Shown: positions 14,676 through 20,745 of the stretch, in pieces | Layout of the letters: each line of letters begins with the position of its first letter | How positions within the stretch are numbered: the stretch's first letter is position 1 | From: UBA6136 sp044237765 | GTDB lineage: Bacteria; Pseudomonadota; Gammaproteobacteria; Methylococcales; Methylococcaceae | NCBI GenBank assembly: GCA_044237765.1 | Contig: JBIIEQ010000061.1 | Location: forward strand, 1-20,745 | Direction: 5' to 3' | Length of the DNA stretch: 20,745 nt | Program-made: the position numbers and the translations under genes | Notes under the pieces: generated by a model | What the model saw: only the letters and a program-made list of their open reading frames with translations | Database searches by the model: none | Told to the model about the DNA's origin: nothing

Positions 14676-15797
14676 ATGATTTACCTCGATCACAATGCCA
14701 CCACGCCGCTGGACGATCGCGTGGTGGACGCCATGCTCCCCTACCTACGCCATTTTTACGGCAACCCCTCCGGACTCTATCGGCTGGGCCGCTTGAGCCG
14801 GGGCGCCATCGATAGCGCCCGCGAGCAAGTCGCCGCATTGGTCGGCGCCAAGGCGTCAGAAGTCATCTTTACCAGTGGCGGTACCGAAGCCAACAACCTG
14901 GCCCTCAAGGGCATGGCGTTTTCACTGAAACCAGCCACCGTCATCAGTGGCAGCACTGAACATCCCTCGGTCACGGAACCCCTCAAGTTTTTGAGGACCC
15001 TGGGCTGGAAAATCAGCCACCTGCCCGTCGAGGATCAGACTGGCCGGCCCGATCCATCGGCGATCACTTCGCTCAAGGCCAGTGCGGGCGATATCGGCAC
15101 ATTGATGCTGGCCAACAACGAGACCGGCGTCATCCACGACACCCGCCCTCTGGCTGACACCCTGCGAGCGGCGGGAGCTTTTTTGCATGTCGACGCGGTT
15201 CAGGCCGCCGGCAAGATCCCCGTGGATTTCGCCGCGATCGGCGCCCATACGATGACCCTGTCAACGCACAAGATTTATGGTCCCAAGGGCGTCGGCGCCT
15301 TGATCGCCGATCGAACTGCCCCCATTCAGCCTCTGCTGCAGGGCGGAGGCCAAGAAAACGACCGGCGCGGCGGCACCGAAAATGTCGCCGGCATCGTCGG
15401 CTTCGGCAAAGCGGCCGAGTTGGCGCGGCAGGAACTCGAAGACCGCCAAACCCACACCTTGATGCTGCGGGAACAACTGGAAGCGGGGCTGCAATCACTG
15501 ACGGGGGTGACCTTGTTCGCCGCGCACGAGCAGCGCCTCCCCAATACGGCTCAATTCAGTGTTCCGGGGTTCGATGGAGAAACCCTCGTCATGCGCCTCG
15601 ACCGACTCGGGTTTGCCGTGTCCAGCGGTTCCGCCTGTGCCAGTGGCGGCGGCGAACCCAGCCCGGTGCTGTTGGCCATGGGTGTGGACGAGGCCACGGC
15701 GCGCAGCGCCATTCGGGTCAGCCTGGGCCGGGGCAATACGGCAGAAGAAGTGAACCAATTCATCGAGGCCCTGAAAAGCCTCATGGCTTTGCATTAA
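14676..15797 (+). CDS. iscS: Cysteine desulfurase IscS/NifS, C-terminally short
   Basis: A PLP enzyme that takes sulfur from cysteine for Fe-S clusters and tRNA thiolation. Motifs: YLDHNATTP (3-11), SGGTEANN (67-74), His96 of TEHPS, the PLP lysine in STHKIYGPKG (Lys199), and the active Cys321 in SSGSACASGGGEPS. The long catalytic loop is the group I type. At 373 residues it is about 30 shorter than E. coli IscS: the chain ends ALKSLMALH and lacks the tail that contacts IscU. No iscU follows; iscA does, after 41 nt. The ATG is 12 nt past iscR. It is more like a NifS-type sequence than a typical enterobacterial IscS. Confidence 0.93.
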   Translation: MIYLDHNATTPLDDRVVDAMLPYLRHFYGNPSGLYRLGRLSRGAIDSAREQVAALVGAKASEVIFTSGGTEANNLALKGMAFSLKPATVISGSTEHPSVTEPLKFLRTLGWKISHLPVEDQTGRPDPSAITSLKASAGDIGTLMLANNETGVIHDTRPLADTLRAAGAFLHVDAVQAAGKIPVDFAAIGAHTMTLSTHKIYGPKGVGALIADRTAPIQPLLQGGGQENDRRGGTENVAGIVGFGKAAELARQELEDRQTHTLMLREQLEAGLQSLTGVTLFAAHEQRLPNTAQFSVPGFDGETLVMRLDRLGFAVSSGSACASGGGEPSPVLLAMGVDEATARSAIRVSLGRGNTAEEVNQFIEALKSLMALH

Positions 15798-15838
15798 CCC
15801 GCCGCGCGGCAACCGCCGGCACACAGCAGGAGATCAGC

Positions 15839-16162
15839 ATGTCGATAAACCTCACCGAAAGCGCCGCCCGGCAGGTGGCGAGACAGCTCGAGAAACGGGG
15901 TTCCGGCCTCGGACTCAGGCTGGGCGTCAAGAAATCCGGCTGCACCGGGTTTGCCTATGTCGTGGATTATGCCGACCAGGCCGGCGAAGGGGATGAAGTT
16001 TTCGAGCATCATGGCGTCAAGGTCGTCATCGACAAGGAAGCGCTGCCCTATCTTGAAGGCATCACCGTGGATTTCCGTCGTGAAGGCATCAGCGAAGCCT
16101 TCAAGTTCGACAATCCCAACATCAAGGCCCTATGCGGATGTGGGGAGAGCTTTGCAGTCTGA
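15839..16162 (+). CDS. iscA: Iron-sulfur cluster assembly protein IscA
   Basis: A 107-residue A-type carrier that binds iron or a cluster and passes it to target proteins. The three ligands are present: Cys35 in KKSGCTGFAY and Cys99/Cys101 in LCGCGESF. The length is typical. AGGAG lies 6 nt before the ATG. It is the last gene of the iscR-iscS-iscA unit, which ends at the terminator at 16228. By sequence it fits IscA best, but ErpA or SufA would share these motifs; the operon context decides the name. Confidence 0.93.
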   Translation: MSINLTESAARQVARQLEKRGSGLGLRLGVKKSGCTGFAYVVDYADQAGEGDEVFEHHGVKVVIDKEALPYLEGITVDFRREGISEAFKFDNPNIKALCGCGESFAV

Positions 16163-16206
16163 CCCTGCTGCTCGAACCGCTACGCTGTCTTCGGGCACGC
16201 TTTTCC

Positions 16207-16212
16207 TATAAA
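16207..16212 (+). promoter_or_regulatory. Possible -10 element before ndk
   Basis: TATAAA, continued as TATAAAAT, is a near-consensus -10 in the iscA-ndk gap. The -35 region is poor (CTGTCT, 16-nt spacing). If used, transcription would start just before the hairpins at 16228-16280. Confidence 0.35.
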
Positions 16213-16227
16213 ATCCGCAACTTAATT

Positions 16228-16254
16228 CCCGCCCTGAGTGGCGGGTTTTCTTTT
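16228..16254 (+). terminator. Intrinsic terminator after iscA (possible attenuator before ndk)
   Basis: CCCGCC (16228-16233) and GGCGGG (16240-16245) form a 6-bp GC stem with the loop CTGAGT, followed by TTTTCTTTT. This is a classic Rho-independent terminator placed 66 nt after iscA. A second GGCGGG at 16255-16260 starts another hairpin (to 16280) and could compete for the same left arm. Confidence 0.8.
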
Positions 16255-16309
16255 GGCGGGTCACCGACTCGGTGGCCGCCGCTGTTTCACACCATAATAA
16301 GGAGCTTCC

Positions 16310-16741
16310 ATGGCGATCGAACGCACCATTTCCATCATCAAGCCTGATGCCGTTGGCAAAAATGTCATTGGCGAAATCTACACCCGCTTTGAAAAGGCCG
16401 GTCTGAAGATTGTCGCCGCCAAGATGACGCATCTGACCCGCGAGCAGGCGGAAGGCTTCTACGCCGTGCACAAGGAGCGCCCGTTCTTCAACGATCTGGT
16501 CAGCTTCATGATCTCCGGCCCGGTCATGATCCAGGTGCTGGAAGGTGAAAACGCCATTGCCAAGAATCGCGATGTCATGGGCGCCACCAACCCCAAGGAC
16601 GCCGCCCCGGGCACCATCCGCGCCGATTTCGCCGACAGCATTGATGAAAATGCCGTCCACGGTTCCGACAGCGCCGAAACGGCGGCCCAGGAGATCGCCT
16701 ACTTCTTCCAGCCGCATGACTGCTGCGCCCGCACCCGCTGA
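16310..16741 (+). CDS. ndk: Nucleoside diphosphate kinase
   Basis: Transfers the gamma-phosphate from ATP to other nucleoside diphosphates through a phospho-histidine. The 143-residue protein has the usual start AIERTISIIKPDAVGKN, VSFMISGPVMIQVLEGENA, GATNPKDAAPGTIRADF, and the active-site His in ENAVHGSDSAETA. AGGAG lies 6 nt before the ATG. The last 26 nt overlap the rlmN start in another frame. The position before rlmN and pilF is the same as in Pseudomonas. It is separated from iscA by a terminator, so it probably has its own promoter or depends on read-through. Confidence 0.97.
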   Translation: MAIERTISIIKPDAVGKNVIGEIYTRFEKAGLKIVAAKMTHLTREQAEGFYAVHKERPFFNDLVSFMISGPVMIQVLEGENAIAKNRDVMGATNPKDAAPGTIRADFADSIDENAVHGSDSAETAAQEIAYFFQPHDCCARTR

Positions 16742-17816
16742 GTCGAGCGACAAGCTCAATCTGCTCGGGCTCGACCGGAAGGCCATGGAGGCCTTCTGCG
16801 TCGAGCGCGGCGAAAAGCCGTTTCGAGCCGTCCAGATGCTGCAATGGATTCACCAGCGCGGCATTGGCGACTTCGAACACATGACGAATCTGAGCAAGGC
16901 CTTCAGGGCAAAACTCCTAGAGGATTGTGAAATCCGGCCACCGGAGATCGTCCACGAACAAGTATCCTCGGACGGCACCTGCAAATGGGTACTGCAGACC
17001 GACGAACAGAACCGGGTCGAGACCGTCTTCATCCCCGAAGAAAACCGCGGCACGCTGTGCGTGTCGTCGCAGGTCGGTTGCGCGCTGGAATGCTCGTTCT
17101 GCTCGACGGCCAGACAAGGCTTCAACCGCAACCTGAGTGCGGCCGAGATCATCGGCCAGCTCTGGGTGGCTCAACGCGAGCTGGGCATCGGCGCCGTCAC
17201 CAATGTGGTCCTTATGGGCATGGGCGAGCCGCTGCTCAACTTCAACAATGTGGTCGCCGCCATCAACCTGATGCTGGACGACAACGCCTACGGCCTTTCC
17301 AAGCGCCGCGTCACTCTCAGCACCTCCGGCATCGTGCCGGCGCTGGACAAGCTGGCCGAGGTCAGCGATGTCAGCCTGGCGGTATCGCTGCATGCGCCCA
17401 CCGACGAGTTGCGCGACGAGCTGGTGCCCATCAATCAGAAATACCCGATCCAGGAATTGATGGCGGCCTGCAAGCGCTACATCGGCCAGGATGCGCGCCG
17501 CAAGGTGACGATCGAATACGTGATGCTAGATGGCATCAACGACTCGCCGGCCCATGCGAGGCAGTTGGTGCGGGTACTCAGCACGGTGCGGTCCAAGGTC
17601 AACTTGATTCCGTTCAATCCGTTTCCTGGCTCAGACTATCGATGTTCCAGCCGGGAGACCATCCAGCGCTTCAGTGAAATTCTGCAGAAGGGCGGACTGA
17701 TCACCACCACGCGCAAGACGCGAGGAGATGATATTGATGCCGCCTGCGGACAACTGGTTGGCAAGGTCAAGGATCGGACGCGTCGCACGGTTCGGCTGGC
17801 CGCGGCAAACGGATGA
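16716..17816 (+). CDS. rlmN: Dual-specificity rRNA/tRNA methyltransferase RlmN (radical SAM)
   Basis: Methylates C2 of A2503 in 23S rRNA and A37 in some tRNAs. From the ATG at 16716 the product is 366 residues. The radical SAM cluster ligands are Cys122, Cys126 and Cys129 (CALECSFC). Cys115 in GTLCVSSQVGC and the resolving Cys344 in DIDAACGQL are the catalytic pair expected from E. coli. Also seen are NVVLMGMGEPLLNF and VSLHAPTDELRDELVPIN. The start has no clear RBS and overlaps ndk by 26 nt, so translation is probably coupled. A downstream ATG at 16784 would cut the conserved NLLGLDRKAMEAF segment. Its stop overlaps pilF by 4 nt. Confidence 0.96.
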   Translation: MTAAPAPAESSDKLNLLGLDRKAMEAFCVERGEKPFRAVQMLQWIHQRGIGDFEHMTNLSKAFRAKLLEDCEIRPPEIVHEQVSSDGTCKWVLQTDEQNRVETVFIPEENRGTLCVSSQVGCALECSFCSTARQGFNRNLSAAEIIGQLWVAQRELGIGAVTNVVLMGMGEPLLNFNNVVAAINLMLDDNAYGLSKRRVTLSTSGIVPALDKLAEVSDVSLAVSLHAPTDELRDELVPINQKYPIQELMAACKRYIGQDARRKVTIEYVMLDGINDSPAHARQLVRVLSTVRSKVNLIPFNPFPGSDYRCSSRETIQRFSEILQKGGLITTTRKTRGDDIDAACGQLVGKVKDRTRRTVRLAAANG

Positions 17817-18586
17817 GATCCGTCGGCCTGGCCGCGGTGCTGCTCGGCGCACTGATTGCGGCCTGTTCCTCGCTGCCACAGGAGGAAGAACAGCCCAGGA
17901 GTCGAGGCGCGCTGACCGACGAGCAGGCTTCGTCCATTTACGTCGACAAGGGCGTCAACTACATGGAGTCCGGCCAATACGAAGTGGCCCTCCATGACCT
18001 CAAGAAAGCGATCGAGCTGAACGATGAAAACAGCGAGGCATATAACGCGATCGCCGTCCTCTATCAACGGATCGATGACCGTTCTCAAGCCGATAGCCAT
18101 TTCCGCAAGGCGCTGAGCCTGAAACCCGACAACTTCGGCGCCCGCAATAATTACGGACGGTTTCTCTGCCTCAACGAGCGCCCCCAGGAAGCTTTCGAGC
18201 AATTCAATCAGGTCATCGGCACCAAGCTGTATGGACAGCCCTGGATTCCGCTGGCCAATGCCGGGGTCTGCGCCCGCTCCATCGGCCAATTGCCGCAGGC
18301 CGAAAACTATCTGCGCAAGGCGCTGGTGGCCAACCCCAATTTCCCGCCTGCCCTGCTGGAAATGGCCCGGGTAAGTCGCGAAACCGGCCAGGCCATGGCC
18401 GCTCGGGGCTTCCTGCAGCGCTACCTCGGCAGCAGCGGGCCGACGCCGGAAGCGCTGATACTGGGGATCAAGATCGAAATGGGCCTCGGCAACACCCAGG
18501 CAGCCGCCGATTACATGCAGACCCTGCGCAACAAATTTCCCGACTCTACCGAAGTCATGCAGGCGCGGCAAAAGCTGCGCCAATGA
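17813..18586 (+). CDS. pilF: Type IV pilus biogenesis lipoprotein PilF/PilW (TPR)
   Basis: An outer-membrane lipoprotein pilotin needed to assemble the PilQ secretin in type IV pili. The 257-residue product has a signal peptide with lipobox LIAAC (Cys18) and consecutive TPR units from about 40 to 240 (for example YNAIAVLYQRIDDRSQADSHF and NYGRFLCLNERPQEAFEQF, each with the A/G, Y/F and P spacing of TPRs). ATGA couples it to rlmN. The same rlmN-pilF pairing occurs in Pseudomonas. In many relatives rodZ and ispG follow; here hisS follows after about 40 nt. With the TonB3-like protein it hints that type IV pili are made. Confidence 0.92.
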   Translation: MRSVGLAAVLLGALIAACSSLPQEEEQPRSRGALTDEQASSIYVDKGVNYMESGQYEVALHDLKKAIELNDENSEAYNAIAVLYQRIDDRSQADSHFRKALSLKPDNFGARNNYGRFLCLNERPQEAFEQFNQVIGTKLYGQPWIPLANAGVCARSIGQLPQAENYLRKALVANPNFPPALLEMARVSRETGQAMAARGFLQRYLGSSGPTPEALILGIKIEMGLGNTQAAADYMQTLRNKFPDSTEVMQARQKLRQ

Positions 18587-18627
18587 CATAAAATCTGGCG
18601 CCAAAAGCGAAGCCGACAGGAACCTTG

Positions 18628-19899
18628 ATGAGTGAAAAAATTCAGGCCATCCGCGGGATGCATGACATCCTGCCGGAGCACACGCCCCGCTGGCAATACG
18701 TGGAAACCGTGTTGCGGCGCGTCATGGGCGCGTATGGCTACCATGAAATCCGCCTCCCCATTGTCGAAAAGACCGAGCTGTTCAAGCGTTCCATCGGCGA
18801 AGTGACCGATATCGTCGAAAAGGAGATGTACACCTTCGACGACCGCAACGGCGACTCACTGACCCTGCGGCCGGAAGGCACCGCCGGTTGTTTGCGCGCC
18901 TGCCTGGAACACGGCCTGCTGCATAACCAGACCCAACGGCTCTGGTACATGGGCCAAATGTTTCGCCATGAGCGCCCGCAGAAGGGCCGTTACCGCCAAT
19001 TCCACCAACTGGGTGTCGAAGCCTACGGTATGCCCGGGCCGGATATTGATGCCGAATTGATCCTGTTGAGCCGACGCCTGTGGCGTGACCTGGGCATCGA
19101 CGCCAAGCTGGAACTCCAGATCAACTCGCTGGGGACCACCGAGGAGCGTCACGCCTACCGGGCCAAGCTGGTCGACTATTTTCGCGGCCACCTGGACCGG
19201 CTGGACGAGGATAGCCGCCGCCGGCTGGAGACCAACCCGCTACGCATCCTGGACAGCAAGAATCCTGACCTCAGGGAGATCATCGACGGCGCACCCGTGC
19301 TAACCGAGGAACTGGAAGACGAGTCCCGCGGGCATTTCCAGTCCCTGCGCGACCGGCTGGATGACGCCGGCGTCGCTTACGTCGTCAACCCGAGGCTGGT
19401 GCGTGGTCTGGACTATTACTCGCGGACCGTGTTCGAATGGGTCACGCAGTCGCTCGGCGCGCAAGGCACGGTCTGCGCCGGCGGCCGTTATGACGGGCTG
19501 ATCGAACAGCTGGGCGGCAAGGAGTCGACCGCCGTGGGTTTTGCCCTGGGCATGGAACGGCTGATCGATCTGCTGGACCAGCCCGAACGCCTCGACGCCG
19601 CCGCGGCCCCCCATGCATACCTGATTGCAGTCGGCGAACTGGCCGAGACCAAGGCCACGCATGTGGCGGAGAGTCTGCGCGATGCCTTGCCGACACTGCG
19701 GCTGCAATCGAATTGCGGTGGCGGCAGTTTCAAGAGCCAATTCAAACGCGCTGACAAAAGCGGCGCCGCCGTGGCCCTGATTCTGGGGGATGACGAAGCC
19801 CGCGATCAGACCATCAGCATCAAGTCGCTGCGCGAGGAGGGCGGGCAGCGGACCCTGAGCCAAGCCGAATTGATCCCATTTTTAAACACCCTGCTTTGA
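18628..19899 (+). CDS. hisS: Histidine-tRNA ligase
   Basis: Class II aminoacyl-tRNA synthetase charging tRNA-His. The start is the ATG at 18628 (AGGA upstream), in preference to the TTG one codon earlier, giving 423 residues. Seen are IQAIRGMHDILPEHTPRW at the N-terminus, LRPEGTAGCLRACLEHG (ATP/histidine site), MFRHERPQKGRYRQFHQLG (motif 2), the histidine A motif RGLDYYSRTVFEW, and GGRYDGLIEQLGG with motif 3 FALGMERLID. The C-terminal anticodon domain runs from about 330. A weak -10-like CATAAAAT lies in the short gap after pilF. Confidence 0.98.
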   Translation: MSEKIQAIRGMHDILPEHTPRWQYVETVLRRVMGAYGYHEIRLPIVEKTELFKRSIGEVTDIVEKEMYTFDDRNGDSLTLRPEGTAGCLRACLEHGLLHNQTQRLWYMGQMFRHERPQKGRYRQFHQLGVEAYGMPGPDIDAELILLSRRLWRDLGIDAKLELQINSLGTTEERHAYRAKLVDYFRGHLDRLDEDSRRRLETNPLRILDSKNPDLREIIDGAPVLTEELEDESRGHFQSLRDRLDDAGVAYVVNPRLVRGLDYYSRTVFEWVTQSLGAQGTVCAGGRYDGLIEQLGGKESTAVGFALGMERLIDLLDQPERLDAAAAPHAYLIAVGELAETKATHVAESLRDALPTLRLQSNCGGGSFKSQFKRADKSGAAVALILGDDEARDQTISIKSLREEGGQRTLSQAELIPFLNTLL

Positions 19900-19911
19900 G
19901 ACGAGGAACGC

Positions 19912-20544
19912 ATGGAAACGTATTCGACGGATGAGGAGCGTCTTGAGGCGCTGCAACGCTGGTGGAAGGAGAACAAATCCTCCGTGTTCGGTGGCTTGCT
20001 GCTCGGACTGGCTGCCATCGGCGGCTGGAAAATGTGGCAAGGCAACCGGCTGGAGACCGCCGAACAAGCCTCTCTGGCCTACCATCAGCTGACCGAAGCA
20101 GCCCAAGCCAAGCAAACGGAATCGGCACAGAAACTGGGTGAACGGCTGATTCAGCAATATCCCAAAACGGCGTATGCCGAATATGCCCGCCTGTTGCTCG
20201 CCAAGTTCAAGGTCGATGCCGGTGACCTTGAGGGTGCCCGCAAGATCCTCGAGGAAACCATGAGCGCGACCCAGGACCCCGCCGTCAAGGATCTGGCCCG
20301 CTTGCGACTGGGCCGCGTCCTGCTGGCCAAGGGCGATGTCGATCCGGCGCTCAAGCTGGTGGAATCTGCCACCGACAAGACCGTGGGCAAGTTTGCCGGC
20401 CTTTACGAGGAACTGCGGGGCGATTTGTACGTAGCCGCCAAGCGTCCGGCCGAGGCCCGCGCCGCCTATGCTAAGGCTAAGGAGCTGGGCGATCTTTCGC
20501 CGCTGCTGGAACTGAAACTCAACGATTTGCCGGCCAGTCCCTGA
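19912..20544 (+). CDS. yfgM: YfgM-type ancillary SecYEG translocon subunit
   Basis: A 210-residue inner-membrane protein of the YfgM/TPR_21 family. In E. coli YfgM binds SecYEG and PpiD and helps outer-membrane and periplasmic protein biogenesis. The sequence starts with the family mark STDEERLEALQRWWKENKSS, then one transmembrane segment at about 24-41 (VFGGLLLGLAAIGGWKMW), then a periplasmic helical TPR-like domain to the end. It is 12 nt after hisS with a purine-rich RBS (ACGAGGAACG). The usual order hisS-yfgM-bamB-der is kept, but a repeat element lies between it and bamB, starting 3 nt after its stop codon. Confidence 0.94.
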   Translation: METYSTDEERLEALQRWWKENKSSVFGGLLLGLAAIGGWKMWQGNRLETAEQASLAYHQLTEAAQAKQTESAQKLGERLIQQYPKTAYAEYARLLLAKFKVDAGDLEGARKILEETMSATQDPAVKDLARLRLGRVLLAKGDVDPALKLVESATDKTVGKFAGLYEELRGDLYVAAKRPAEARAAYAKAKELGDLSPLLELKLNDLPASP

Positions 20545-20547
20545 TGG

Positions 20548-20688
20548 GAACCTCGAAAATCAGCGCTTCGACAAGCTCAGCGCGAACGGCATACCCTATA
20601 AAACAGTCACACAACCGCTCATGCTGAGACTATCGAAGGCTCTCCTGAACGAAGTCGAAGGGTATGAACGGATGGTTTTTCGAGGTTC
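20548..20688. mobile_element. MITE-like palindromic repeat element, 141 bp
   Basis: Perfect 12-bp terminal inverted repeats (GAACCTCGAAAA at 20548-20559, TTTTCGAGGTTC at 20677-20688) bound an element with nested inverted repeats. CTTCGACAAGCTCAGC (20567-20582) has an imperfect inverse in GCTGAGACTATCGAAG (20624-20639), and ATACCCT (20591-20597) has an inverse near 20660 (AGGGTAT). The CTTCGACAAGCTCAG / CTGAGCCTGTCGAAG theme is a well-known dispersed palindromic repeat of proteobacterial genomes. There is no coding capacity. It fills nearly the whole yfgM-bamB gap and contains TATAAA (20597-20602), a possible -10 facing bamB but without a good -35. No target duplication is obvious. Confidence 0.75.
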
Positions 20689-20692
20689 ACTG

Positions 20693-20745
20693 ATGCGCCT
20701 GGCTTCCCTGTTTCTGAGCTTCACCCTGCTCTTGTCAGGGTGTGC
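20693..20745 (+). CDS. bamB: Outer membrane assembly lipoprotein BamB, N-terminal fragment
   Basis: The ATG at 20693 begins MRLASLFLSFTLLLSGC, a lipoprotein signal peptide with lipobox LLSGC; the window ends two bases into codon 18. Its position directly after hisS-yfgM identifies it as BamB, the beta-propeller lipoprotein of the outer-membrane beta-barrel assembly machine. The sequence itself proves only a lipoprotein. GAGG, 7 nt before the ATG, lies inside the terminal repeat of the upstream MITE-like element. An in-frame ATG at 20672, inside that element, would add seven residues (MVFRGSL) and has GAAGGG 9 nt upstream. Confidence 0.8.
   Translation, partial: MRLASLFLSFTLLLSGC

Noticed and set aside
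1..20745. CRISPR arrays, tRNA or rRNA genes, phage or transposase genes
   Set aside because: No regularly spaced repeats, cloverleaf-like segments, rRNA stretches or recombinase/transposase motifs were seen on reading; no tools were available to exclude weak cases.

Overview
The window looks like a gammaproteobacterial chromosome of fairly high GC. The evidence is gene order. One block, tonB3-like / yqgE / ruvX / pyrR / pyrB / pseudo-pyrC, matches the arrangement known in Pseudomonas. A second, iscR / iscS / iscA / ndk / rlmN / pilF / hisS / yfgM / bamB, is a thinned-out version of the Pseudomonas isc-to-bamB neighbourhood. I cannot name a genus.

Layout. Positions 1-60 hold the first 20 codons of sucC (minus strand). 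A strong hairpin separates it from a minus-strand gene (207-836) for a membrane-anchored Ala/Pro/Lys-rich protein of unknown function. From about 1116 to 7517 runs a plus-strand series: a proline-rich TonB-family protein, YqgE, RuvX/YqgF, PyrR, aspartate carbamoyltransferase (PyrB), a dihydroorotase-like protein that has lost its metal ligands, and guanylate kinase. From yqgE onward the genes overlap by 4-8 nt or are 4 nt apart, so they are very probably co-transcribed and translationally coupled. A LOG-family phosphoribohydrolase (7530-8186, minus) faces this operon.

Positions 8187-10400 are the least conventional part: four small envelope genes I cannot assign (two lipoproteins, a 58-residue single-span membrane protein and a six-cysteine exported protein). 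They have strong ribosome binding sites, long non-coding leaders and several inverted repeats. A fused ATP-dependent 5-oxoprolinase (10417-14070, minus) follows.

Positions 14111-16162 carry an iron-sulfur cluster operon reduced to iscR-iscS-iscA, with a recognisable IscR-type operator. The scaffold iscU, chaperones hscB/hscA, ferredoxin and iscX are absent from their usual place, and IscS lacks the C-terminal tail linked to IscU binding. After a terminator with alternative hairpins come ndk, rlmN, pilF, hisS and yfgM; rodZ and ispG, often found between pilF and hisS, are missing. A 141-bp MITE-like repeat with perfect 12-bp terminal inverted repeats fills the yfgM-bamB gap and ends 4 nt before the likely bamB start codon.

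The points most worth a second look are the MITE that appears to supply the bamB ribosome binding site, the reduced isc operon with a shortened IscS, the Shine-Dalgarno-sequestering leader at 10011-10040, the alternative hairpins before ndk and the non-catalytic dihydroorotase. No phage, CRISPR, tRNA, rRNA or complete transposase gene was seen.
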